64,000 bases of DNA from DASUAS01 sp963750045 (GTDB lineage: Bacteria; Actinomycetota; Acidimicrobiia; IMCC26256; DASPTH01): contig CAVVPD010000003.1 in the NCBI GenBank assembly GCA_963750045.1, positions 505,634 through 569,633 on the forward strand, written 5' to 3'. Below the pieces are notes generated by a model that was not told the origin of the DNA, ran no database searches, and saw only the letters and a program-made list of their open reading frames with translations. Numbering within the stretch: position 1 is the first letter of the stretch; each line of letters begins with the position of its first letter. A program made the translations under genes and the position numbers. Below are positions 1 through 7,747 of this stretch, in pieces.

Positions 1-29
1 TCCGGGTGGGTTCGTTTAGATTCTCGTCC

Positions 30-2372
30 ATGACCACGACTCCCGCCCCGCCCGTCGCCGCGCGCTTCATCGGAAAGTCCGTCACCCGCAAGGAGGACAA
101 GCGCCTCCTCACCGGGCACGGCCTCTACGTCGACGACGTGAAGGTCGCGGGCACGCTGCACGCCGCGTTCCTGCGCAGCGACCTCGCGCGTGCTGCCATC
201 ACCCGCATCGACACCGGCCCCGCGAAGGAGATGCCCGGCGTCGTCGCCGTGTACACGTGGGAGGACTTCAACGGGCTCATCGGGCCCGCGTACCACGCCA
301 TGCTCGGCGAAGAGCTGGTCGTGCCGCCGCCGCTGGCCATCATGGACGTCCGCTACGTCGGCGATCCCGTGGCCGTCGTGATCGCCGAAGACCGGTATCT
401 CGCCGAAGACGCGTGCGAGGCGATCGAGGTCGACTACGACCCGCACCCGGCGGTGGTCGACTACATGACCGCAGGGGCCGACACCGAGAACGTGGTGCAC
501 GCGGGATGGGGCCTCGAGTCCAACGCCATGGCGTCGGTGCCGTTCATGGCCCTGTCCCCCGACCTCGACGAGACCTTCGCCAACGCCGCCCACGTCGCGG
601 AGTGCGACGTCGTGCAGAACCGCTACGTCGCCATGCCGATGGAGACAGCGCGGCATCGTGGTGTCGTTCGAGAAGGGTCGCAACGAGCTCGAGATCGTCT
701 GCGCGACGCAGTCGGTCCACGAGACCCGCAACTTCTTCAGCCGGTTCCTCCAGGTGCCCGACGGCAACGTGCGCGTCACCCGCGCGACGTCGGCGGCGGC
801 TTCGGCCAGAAGATGTTCGTCTACCGCGAGGAGTGCGCGGTGGCGCTCGCCTCGTTCCTGCTCGGTCGGCCGGTCAAGTGGATCGAGGACCGCCGCGAGA
901 ACCTGCTCTCGGCCGGCCACTCGCGCAACGAGTTCGCCCACGTGCGCATGGCCGTCGACGACGACGGGATCATCCAGGCCATCACCGCCGACGCCAAGGC
1001 CGACGTCGGCGCGTACGCGGTGTGCCCGGCCGCGATCGACCCGATGCTGGTGCCGGGACCGTACAAGATCCCGCGCTACGGCTTCGCCATGGAGATGGCG
1101 TGGACCAACACCATGGGCAAGGCCGCCTACCGCGGTCCCTGGATGTTCGAGACCACCGCGCGCGAGGTGGCCATGGACTACGTGGCCAACGAGATCGGCC
1201 TCGACCCCGCGGAGTTCCGGCGGCGCAACCTCCTTGCGGCCGCCGACCTGCCGTTCACCTCGCCGACCGGCAACGTGTTCCAGGAGATCACCCCGCTCGA
1301 GACGCTCGAGCAGGCGCTCGAGATCCTCGACTACGACGCGTTCCGCAAGGAGCAGGCCGCCGCGCTCACCGAGGGTCGCTACCTCGGCGTGGGCATCTCC
1401 GCGTACGTCGAGCCGACGTCGATGGGCGGCAACACCCTCGCCACCGAGGCCGCCACCGTGAAGGTCGACACGAGCGGCCACGTGATGGCATACCTCGGCA
1501 CGACCTCGCACGGCCAGAGCATCGAGACGACCATGGCGCAGATCGTCGCCGAGCACCTCGGGGTCGCGTACGACGACGTCACCATCGTGCAGGCCGACTC
1601 GCAGTCGACGCCCTACGGGCCGGGGACCGGAGGCAGCCGCACTGCAGTCGTCGCCGGTGGCGCGGCGCGCGAGGCGACCGTCGCCGTCCGCGAGAAGGTG
1701 CTCACCGTCGCCGCCCACATGATGGAGGCAGCACCCGAAGACCTCGAGATCGCCGAGGGCGTCGTCTCGGTGCGCGGGACCCCGTCGAAGTCCGTCACCA
1801 TGAAGGACGTCGCCAAACTCGCGCTCCTCAACGCGCACGAGCTCCCTGCCGACATCGGCAGCGGGCTCGAGGCGACGGTGCGGTTCCGCCCCAAGCAGTT
1901 CCCCACCTGGTCGAACGCCACTCACGTCTGTGTGGTCGAGATCGACGGCGAGACGTGGCTGCCGACGGTGAAGCGCTACATCGTGTCGGAGGACTGCGGG
2001 AAGATGATCAACCCGATGGTCGTCGAAGGCCAGATCTTCGGGGGTGTGGTGCAGGGGATGGGTGGCGTGCTGCTCGAGGACTTCGTCTACGACGCTGACG
2101 GCAACCCGCTCACCACCACGTTCATGGACTACCTGCCGCCCACCACCTCCGAGGTGCCGACGATCGAGGTGGGGCACATCGAGACCGACTCGACCACCAA
2201 CCCGGGCGGCTACAAAGGGATGGGCGAGGGCGGCGCGATCGGAGCGCACGCCGCGGTCGCCAACGCGGTCGCCGACGCGCTCCGCCCGCTCGGCGTGAAG
2301 GCGACGAAGACGCCCCTCGGGCCCGAGCAGATCTTCGCCCTCGTCGAGGCGGCGAAGGCAGCGCAGTCCTGA
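30..2372 (+). CDS. Molybdopterin-binding subunit of a xanthine dehydrogenase / aerobic CO dehydrogenase-like hydroxylase
   Basis: About 780 residues, the usual size for the large (CoxL/XdhB-like) subunit that holds the Mo-cytosine-dinucleotide cofactor and oxidises the substrate. Visible marks are an N-terminal RKEDKRLLTGHGLYVDD stretch, DVGGGFGQK near residue 255, AYRGPW where form I CoxL has AYRCSFR, and GMGEGGAIGA near the C-terminus holding the conserved active-site Glu. It is therefore probably not a true form I CO dehydrogenase. Medium (FAD) and small (2Fe-2S) subunits would lie off the left edge. The ATG at 30 is preferred over a GTG at 6, with no clear Shine-Dalgarno (SD). The frame is disturbed between about 647 (one extra base) and about 785 (one missing base). 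In that interval the conserved protein is in frame +1, starting near 658. The two breaks cancel, so about 45 residues are garbled. Confidence 0.85.
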   Translation: MTTTPAPPVAARFIGKSVTRKEDKRLLTGHGLYVDDVKVAGTLHAAFLRSDLARAAITRIDTGPAKEMPGVVAVYTWEDFNGLIGPAYHAMLGEELVVPPPLAIMDVRYVGDPVAVVIAEDRYLAEDACEAIEVDYDPHPAVVDYMTAGADTENVVHAGWGLESNAMASVPFMALSPDLDETFANAAHVAECDVVQNRYVAMPMETARHRGVVREGSQRARDRLRDAVGPRDPQLLQPVPPGARRQRARHPRDVGGGFGQKMFVYREECAVALASFLLGRPVKWIEDRRENLLSAGHSRNEFAHVRMAVDDDGIIQAITADAKADVGAYAVCPAAIDPMLVPGPYKIPRYGFAMEMAWTNTMGKAAYRGPWMFETTAREVAMDYVANEIGLDPAEFRRRNLLAAADLPFTSPTGNVFQEITPLETLEQALEILDYDAFRKEQAAALTEGRYLGVGISAYVEPTSMGGNTLATEAATVKVDTSGHVMAYLGTTSHGQSIETTMAQIVAEHLGVAYDDVTIVQADSQSTPYGPGTGGSRTAVVAGGAAREATVAVREKVLTVAAHMMEAAPEDLEIAEGVVSVRGTPSKSVTMKDVAKLALLNAHELPADIGSGLEATVRFRPKQFPTWSNATHVCVVEIDGETWLPTVKRYIVSEDCGKMINPMVVEGQIFGGVVQGMGGVLLEDFVYDADGNPLTTTFMDYLPPTTSEVPTIEVGHIETDSTTNPGGYKGMGEGGAIGAHAAVANAVADALRPLGVKATKTPLGPEQIFALVEAAKAAQS

Positions 2373-3151
2373 GCATCCGTGTCGGGCGTGACGGCGCGAT
2401 CGTCACCGTCACGCTGGATCGACCGGAACGGCTGAACGCGCTCGACCTCGAGCACGTGCTCGCGTTGCGCGACACGCTCCGCGAGCTGGCAGGTGACGCC
2501 TCGGTCCGCGTCGTCGTGCTCACCGGGGCCGGTCGCGCGTTCACCGCGGGCGGCGACGTCACCGCGATGACGGGCGAGGGCGGGAGCGGGGACGGCGGGC
2601 GCGAGCCGCTCGACCTCCGCTCGATCATGGAGGTCTCCGAGCTCCTGCACGGAATGCCCCCCGTCACCGTCGCCGCGATCAACGGAGCGTGTGCCGGTGC
2701 CGGACTCTCCTTCGCGTGCGCCTGCGACTTGCGGTACGCGGCGCGCTCCGCCCTGTTCGTGAGCGCGTTCCTCCGGGTGGGCAGCTCGGGTGACCACGGC
2801 AGCGCGTGGGTGCTCACCCGCGCCGTCGGGCCCGCCAAGGCGCGCGAGCTGCTCCTGCTCGGCGAGCGCGTCGGCGCCGACGAGGCGTTGCGCATCGGCC
2901 TGGTGAGCGCGGTCGTCGACGACGACTCACTGCTCGACCACGTCGCAGGCACCGCGTCGCGGTTGGCGACGCTCCCCCCGATCGCGACCCGGCACATGAA
3001 GGCCAACCTCGACGACGCCGTCACCCTCCCCTTCGGTGAGTACCTCGACCGCGAGACGGAGCGCTTCGCCGAGTGCAGCGGCTCCGACGAGGCCATCGCC
3101 GCCGCCAAGGCCTTCCTCACCACGAACCGGCGTCGTTCACCTGGCGCATAG
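2369..3151 (+). CDS. Enoyl-CoA hydratase/isomerase (crotonase) family
   Basis: Homology begins directly at the upstream stop, with the usual LDRPERLNALD motif around residue 20. The start is therefore most likely the CTG at 2369 overlapping the preceding TGA (CTGA); a later GTG at 2456 would cut into the fold. The oxyanion-hole strand AAINGACAGAGLSFACACD is present. The second catalytic region reads VGSSGDHGSAW rather than the EIxLGxxPGAGG of classic hydratases. This resembles isomerase-type crotonases such as PaaG, so hydratase activity is not assured. It is translationally coupled to the molybdoenzyme subunit, suggesting joint work on one CoA-linked or ring substrate. The 3' end runs into a strong stem-loop shared with the convergent ACAD gene. 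Confidence 0.8.
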   Translation: MSIRVGRDGAIVTVTLDRPERLNALDLEHVLALRDTLRELAGDASVRVVVLTGAGRAFTAGGDVTAMTGEGGSGDGGREPLDLRSIMEVSELLHGMPPVTVAAINGACAGAGLSFACACDLRYAARSALFVSAFLRVGSSGDHGSAWVLTRAVGPAKARELLLLGERVGADEALRIGLVSAVVDDDSLLDHVAGTASRLATLPPIATRHMKANLDDAVTLPFGEYLDRETERFAECSGSDEAIAAAKAFLTTNRRRSPGA

Positions 3152-3174
3152 CCGCGGTAGGTGACGCCGGTTCG
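3123..3174. terminator. Stem-loop between convergent genes
   Basis: CGAACCGGCGTC at 3123-3134 pairs with GACGCCGGTTCG at 3163-3174 (12 bp). A further ACCT/AGGT pairing follows after a small bulge, leaving a loop of about 16 nt. It overlaps the last codons and stop of the + strand crotonase and lies just beyond the stop of the - strand ACAD. It could therefore end transcripts from both sides. There is no T-run, as is common for actinobacterial terminators. Confidence 0.6.
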
Positions 3175-3196
3175 GTGGGGGTGGAGAGGAATCGGG

Positions 3197-4340
3197 CTAC
3201 GCGGTGGGGCCGTGAGGGAGGCCGAGCACACGCTCGGCGATCGTGTTGCGCTGAATCTCGGCGGTGCCGGCGCCGATGGTGGAGGCGCGGGTGCGCAAGA
3301 AGCCCCAGGTCCAGCGGCCCTTCTGGAGCGCGTGGGGGTCGCGACGGTCGAGCACACCGGTGGGGCCCTGGAGGTCGACCGCGAGCTCGTGGAGCTCTTG
3401 CTCGAACAACGTGTTGAAGAGGCGCGACGTCGAAGAACCCGGGCCCGGTTCGCCGTCGCGCGCGATGGTCTCGATCATCCGCGCCGCGGTGAGCGACATG
3501 ATGCGCTGCCGCGCCGCCAAATCGGCCAGGCGCTGACGCGCGACCGGATCGTCGGCGCGCCCACACTGCTGCGCCAGCTCGATCAGCTCGCGCAGGATCC
3601 GGTCGTAGAAGCGTGCTTGGGTGAGTGCACCGGCCGCCCGCTCGTGGCCGAGGCTGGTGCGGGCGATGGCCCAACCGCAGTTCTCCTCGCCGATGCGGTT
3701 CTCGACCGGGACTTCGACGCCGTCGAAGAAGATCTCGCAGAACCCCGAGTCGCCCGTGAGGTCGCGCAACGGCCGGACGGTCACGCCGGGCGCGTGCGCG
3801 TCGATGAGCAGGTACGTGATGCCGTCCCGACCCGAACCGGCAGCACCGGTGCGCACCAGGCTGAAGAGGATGTCGGCGATGTCGGCGCTGGAGCTCCACA
3901 CCTTCTGACCGTCGACGACGTAGCGGTCGCCGTCGCGAACGCGCGGTGGTGCGCAACGATGGCAGGTCGGAGCCGGCTTCCGGCTCGGAGTAGCCCTGCG
4001 CCCAGATCACGTCGGCCCGCAGCATCGGCCGGAGGAAGCGCTGCTTCTGCTCCTCGGTGCCGTGGCGGATGATCGTGGGGCCGGCGATGCCCACGCCGGT
4101 GCCGGGCACGCCGGGCACCCGCGCCCGCGCCGCCTCTTCCGCGTAGATCACCTGGTGCGGGAACGAGAGGGCCATGCCGCCGTACTCGCGCGGCCAGCTG
4201 GGCGCGGCCAGTCCCTCGTCGACGGCTGTCGCGCACCACGCCCGTTGCCACGCCAGCCGCTCGGCCCGACCCTTCGGCGGCTTCCCCGGGTGGTGCTCGG
4301 CGAAGCGGGCGCGGAGGTCGGAGCGGAAGTCGTCGTCCAT
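3197..4340 (-). CDS. Acyl-CoA dehydrogenase (one internal frame break)
   Basis: FAD-dependent alpha,beta-desaturation of an acyl-CoA. The N-terminal half (start ATG at 4340, MDDDFRSDLRAR) carries the FAD/substrate-loop motif QGYSEPEAGSDL. The C-terminal half carries RNTIAERVLGLP. The Glu of the YEGT motif that is the base in medium-chain ACADs is Gly/Ala here (GAGTAEIQR), typical of actinobacterial FadE proteins. The frame breaks near 3938: LRTTAR continues as RDGDRYVVDGQKVWSS one base later, so a single extra base explains it. Corrected length is about 380 residues, normal for the family. It diverges from the acyl-CoA ligase at 4368. Confidence 0.82.
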
Positions 4341-4367
4341 GCCGAGAAAAACAGTACTCTCTTTTCC
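4341..4367. promoter_or_regulatory. Divergent promoter/operator centred on AGTACT
   Basis: The 27 bases between the divergent ACAD and acyl-CoA ligase starts are unusually AT-rich. They contain the palindrome AGTACT (4353-4358) flanked by partly matching A-rich and T-rich arms. On the + strand TACTCT (4355-4360) lies 7 nt before the GTG start, the geometry of a leaderless -10 box. On the - strand TACTGT lies 10 nt before the ATG. A repressor bound at the palindrome would cover both. The regulator is unknown. Confidence 0.5.
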
Positions 4368-5927
4368 GTGGACGGGGCGGAGCTCGGATTCTGGCGCACC
4401 GCCGCTGCGCACCCCGAGCGCGTCGCGATCGTCGACGCCGACGGCACGACGATCACCTACGGCGAGTTGCTCGACCGCTCGCGCGCCATCGCCCGCGGGC
4501 TCGCGGCGCTCGAGCTGACCCGCGGCGATGCCGTCGCCGCGGTCCTCCCCAACCACCGGTCGTTCCTCGAGTGCTGGCTGGCGGCGACCGAGTCGGGCCT
4601 CTACTTCGTGCCGGTGAACTCGCACCTCGCGCCGGCCGAAGCCGCCTACGTCGTGGCCAACTGCGAGGCGAAGGTGGTGATCGGCCACGAGGATCTCGCC
4701 GAACTGTGCCGCGCCGCCGCCCTCGAGGCCCGGATCGCGCGCGACCGCTGCTTCTCCGTCGGGACGATCGACGGGTACAAGCCCTTCGAGGAGCTGGAGA
4801 CGTGGGCCCCCGCCGGCCCCCCGCCGCGACGCTCCCCCGGCATGGTCATGATGTACACGTCGGGGACCACGGGCCAGCCCAAGGGCGTGCGCCGGCCGCT
4901 GCCCGAGGGCGATCCCGACGACGTCGCCGGGGTTGCCGCCGCCGCGACCGCGCAGGGCTTCGGCATCACCGTCGGCGAGGGCGTGCACCTGGTGTGCGGC
5001 CCCATGTACCACGCGGGCCCCTTCGTGGGGGTGTCGACCGCGCTCCACCTGGGCCACACCGTGGTGATCATGCGGTCGTGGAGCCCCGAGGGCTGCCTCG
5101 ACCTCGTGGCCCGCCACCACGTCACCAACACGCAGATGGTGCCGACGATGTTCACCCGGCTCCTCGCCCTCCCGGCCGAGACGCGCGAGCGGGCCGACGT
5201 CTCGTCGGTAGAGAGCATCTTCCACACCGGCGCCCCGTGCCCGGTGGCGGTGAAGACCGCGATGATGGAGTGGTTCGGACCCGTCGTCTACGAGACGTAC
5301 GGCGGCACCGAGGGCGCGGCCACCATCGCCACCCCCCGCCGCTGGCTCCAGAAGCCGGGCACGGTGGGGCGCCCGATCGTCGGCGCGGTGGTGAAGATCC
5401 TCGACGACGACGGCAACGAGTGCGGGCCGAACGTCCCGGGCTCGATCTACGTCGGCTCGCAGCGCCACGAGACGGCCGAGTACTTCAAGGACGCCGAGAA
5501 GTCGGCGTCGATCCGCCGGGGCAACATGGTCACCCTCGGCGACGTCGGCTACTTCGACGACGACGGCTTCCTGTTCCTCTGCGACCGCAAGATCGACATG
5601 GTCATCTCGGGCGGTGTCAACATCTACCCCGCCGAGGTCGAGGCGTGCCTGCTCGGGCACGACGCGGTCGCCGACGTCGCGGTGATCGGCGTGCCCGACG
5701 AGGAGTGGGGCGAATCGGTGAAGGCGATCGTGGAGCCCGCGCCGGGTGCCGTCCCCGGGCCCGACCTCGCCGATGTGCTCGTGGCCCACTGCCGCGAGCA
5801 GATCGCCCGCTTCAAGTGCCCGCGCAGCATCGACTTCGTCGAAGTGCTGCCGCGGCTCCCGAATGGCAAGATCGAGAAGCGACGCCTGCGCGAGCCCTTC
5901 TGGGCCGGGCACGAGCGCGCGATCTGA
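4368..5927 (+). CDS. Acyl-CoA synthetase, AMP-forming (FadD-like)
   Basis: Activates a carboxylic acid to its CoA thioester through an acyl-adenylate. 519 residues, typical length. The P-loop-like motif MMYTSGTTGQPKGVRRP sits near residue 160, YETYGGTEG near 305, the hinge region CDRKIDMVISGGVNIYPAEVE near 405, and the adenylation Lys in NGKIEKRRL near the end. The GTG at 4368 is chosen because it follows the TACTCT box by 7 nt and homology begins here. It heads a + strand run (PPOX, HAD, crotonase, CaiB). Its closest look-alike in this window is the ligase at 15529-17088, with the same GVRR motif and C-terminal layout. Confidence 0.88.
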   Translation: MDGAELGFWRTAAAHPERVAIVDADGTTITYGELLDRSRAIARGLAALELTRGDAVAAVLPNHRSFLECWLAATESGLYFVPVNSHLAPAEAAYVVANCEAKVVIGHEDLAELCRAAALEARIARDRCFSVGTIDGYKPFEELETWAPAGPPPRRSPGMVMMYTSGTTGQPKGVRRPLPEGDPDDVAGVAAAATAQGFGITVGEGVHLVCGPMYHAGPFVGVSTALHLGHTVVIMRSWSPEGCLDLVARHHVTNTQMVPTMFTRLLALPAETRERADVSSVESIFHTGAPCPVAVKTAMMEWFGPVVYETYGGTEGAATIATPRRWLQKPGTVGRPIVGAVVKILDDDGNECGPNVPGSIYVGSQRHETAEYFKDAEKSASIRRGNMVTLGDVGYFDDDGFLFLCDRKIDMVISGGVNIYPAEVEACLLGHDAVADVAVIGVPDEEWGESVKAIVEPAPGAVPGPDLADVLVAHCREQIARFKCPRSIDFVEVLPRLPNGKIEKRRLREPFWAGHERAI

Positions 5928-5955
5928 CGCAACCACCGCGACCCGGAGGAACCAC

Positions 5956-6426
5956 ATGGGGGTACGCCTGAGCGACGAGGAAGCGTGGGCGGAGCTCGAC
6001 ACCGCGCACACCGGCATCCTCACGACGCTGCGCCGCGACGGCCGGCCGGTGTCGACCCCGGTGTGGTTCGCGACGGTGGGCCGGCACATCTACGTGCGCA
6101 CGCCGGCCAAGACCCGCAAGGTCGAGCACGTGCGCAACGACCCCCGCGCCACGTTCCTCGTCGAGCGGGGCGAGAAGTGGATCGAGCTCTGCGCGGTGAT
6201 GGTGTACGCCGACGTCGAGCTGCTCGAACCCGGCGACGAGTACGACGCCGCGTCCGCCGCGATCACGGCGAAGTACGCGGGTTTCGGCATGGAGCCCAAG
6301 GCGCTCGGCGACAAGAAGGTCCCCGACGCGACCAAGGCGCACTACGCGGGTCGCTCGGCGATGCTGCGACTCACCCCCACCGACCGGCTGGTCACGTGGG
6401 ACAACTCCCGGCTCCGGCTCCGATGA
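5956..6426 (+). CDS. PPOX-fold (pyridoxamine 5'-phosphate oxidase-like) flavin/F420-binding protein
   Basis: 156 residues with the split-barrel signature TGILTTLRRDGRPVSTPVWF near the N-terminus and YVRTPAKTRKVEHVRNDPRA after it. This is typical of actinobacterial PPOX-class F420-dependent or FMN-binding reductases. A clean SD GGAGGA (5945-5950) lies 5 nt before the ATG. The next gene overlaps its stop by ATGA, so it is translationally coupled to the HAD-like and crotonase genes. Cofactor preference (F420 or FMN) cannot be settled by eye. Confidence 0.75.
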   Translation: MGVRLSDEEAWAELDTAHTGILTTLRRDGRPVSTPVWFATVGRHIYVRTPAKTRKVEHVRNDPRATFLVERGEKWIELCAVMVYADVELLEPGDEYDAASAAITAKYAGFGMEPKALGDKKVPDATKAHYAGRSAMLRLTPTDRLVTWDNSRLRLR

Positions 6427-6827
6427 GCGACGTCTGGGCGTTCGACGTCGACGCCTGCCTCGTGGACTCCATCACCGGCACGTCGTTGCGACCGCTCGCC
6501 CGCCCGATCCTCGAGTCGCTGCGGGCCCGGGGGACGACCGTCGTGCTGTGGAGCGCCGGGGGCGGCGACTACGCGCGCCGCCGGGCGGTGGCGCTCGGGA
6601 TCGACGACCTCGTCCACGCGTTCTACGACAAGGACGGTCGCGGCGACGACGGGCGCTGGACCACGACCCACCTCGCACGCGAGCACCAACCCGACGTGTG
6701 CGTCGACGACCGGCCCGAGGAGGTCCCCGCCCACGTCGACCCCGTCGGCGTGAGCCCCTACCTCGCGCCCGACCCCCACGACGTGGGCCTCGCCGCGCTC
6801 CTCGCTCGGGTCGGAGCCGAACGATGA
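6423..6827 (+). CDS. Small HAD-like protein of unknown substrate
   Basis: 134 residues. FDVDACLVDS at residues 6-15 matches HAD motif I in spacing (DxD) but lacks the usual GT after the second Asp. LWSAGG near residue 42 resembles motif II (S/T), and CVDDRPEEV near residue 97 resembles motif IV (DD). This suggests a capless HAD phosphatase or a non-catalytic relative. ATGA overlaps join it to both neighbours (PPOX before, crotonase after), so it is made together with acyl-CoA enzymes. I do not recognise a named family. Confidence 0.6.
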   Translation: MSDVWAFDVDACLVDSITGTSLRPLARPILESLRARGTTVVLWSAGGGDYARRRAVALGIDDLVHAFYDKDGRGDDGRWTTTHLAREHQPDVCVDDRPEEVPAHVDPVGVSPYLAPDPHDVGLAALLARVGAER

Positions 6828-7654
6828 GCGGCGGCCCCACACCGGTCGCCGGGCTCGACGTGATCCCCGACGGCGCGGTCCTGCGGATCACCCTCCAGCG
6901 TCCCGACAAGCGCAACGCGATGACCCCCGCCATGTTCGACGGCGTCACCGCGGCCATCGAGCACACGGTCGCCGACGACGCGATCCGGGTGGTCGTCATC
7001 CGCGGCGCCGGCGACCACTTCTGCTCCGGCGCCCAGGTCGGCACCCCGGACCGTGAGCCCCGCGCCGGCGACGCGAAGCCGGGGCGACCCCGCACCGGTC
7101 ATCTCCAGCGCAACCTCCACGCGTCGCCCCACCGCATGATCCGCACGCTGTTCGAGGCCGAGGTCCCGATCGTGACCGGCGTCCAGGGGTACGCGGCCGG
7201 CATCGGCAACTCCCTCGCGCTCGCGGGCGACCACGCGGTCGCCGCCCGGTCCGCCACCTTCTGGGTCCCCTTCGTCGGCCGCGGCTTCACGCCCGACAGT
7301 GGGAGCACGTATCTCCTGCCGCGGCTCGTCGGCATGGCCCGCGCGAAGGAGATGCTCCTGCGCGGCAAGCAGGTCGACGGAGAACGCGCCGCGGCGTGGG
7401 GATTGATCAGCGAGGTGGTGGACGACGCCGCGCTCGACGACGCGGTCGAGGCGGTCGTGCAGGAGTTCGCGACCGCGGCAACGGTCTCGGTGGGCCTGGC
7501 CAAGCAACTGCTGTTCCGCAACCTCTCCGGCGACCTCAACGCCGCACTCGAGCAGGAAGGCCTCGCCGAGGAGCTCGCCGTGCGCAGCGACGACTTCAAG
7601 GAGGGGATGCGGGCCTTCGTCGAACGCCGCGACCCCGACTACGAGGGCCGCTGA
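6824..7654 (+). CDS. Enoyl-CoA hydratase/isomerase family
   Basis: 276 residues, crotonase fold. ITLQRPDKRNAM near residue 20 and VQGYAAGIGNSLALAGDHAVA near residue 115 form the CoA-binding/oxyanion region. The second catalytic segment is VGRGFTPDSGSTYLLPRLVG, again not the PGAGG form of classical hydratases, so an isomerase or other CoA chemistry is possible. It has ATGA coupling to the HAD-like gene upstream. About 93 bases separate it from the CoA-transferase. Confidence 0.8.
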   Translation: MSGGPTPVAGLDVIPDGAVLRITLQRPDKRNAMTPAMFDGVTAAIEHTVADDAIRVVVIRGAGDHFCSGAQVGTPDREPRAGDAKPGRPRTGHLQRNLHASPHRMIRTLFEAEVPIVTGVQGYAAGIGNSLALAGDHAVAARSATFWVPFVGRGFTPDSGSTYLLPRLVGMARAKEMLLRGKQVDGERAAAWGLISEVVDDAALDDAVEAVVQEFATAATVSVGLAKQLLFRNLSGDLNAALEQEGLAEELAVRSDDFKEGMRAFVERRDPDYEGR

Positions 7655-7747
7655 GGCGCCCGCGGAGACCAACTGCGCCCGGCGTCCACGCCGGTGCCCG
7701 GCGGTACAGTCGGGCCTCCTGGTCGATCGTGTGCACAGGGGGAGTCC

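Noticed and set aside
6..2372. True aerobic CO dehydrogenase CoxL
   Set aside because: The AYRCSFR active-site loop of form I CoxL is absent (AYRGPW here), so I only call the wider family.
3117..6089. 990-codon open frame on the minus strand
   Set aside because: It is antisense to the acyl-CoA ligase and PPOX genes and contains the N-terminal half of the real ACAD only in its 3' part. Composition is the Arg/Gly/Val-rich pattern of a high-GC shadow frame.
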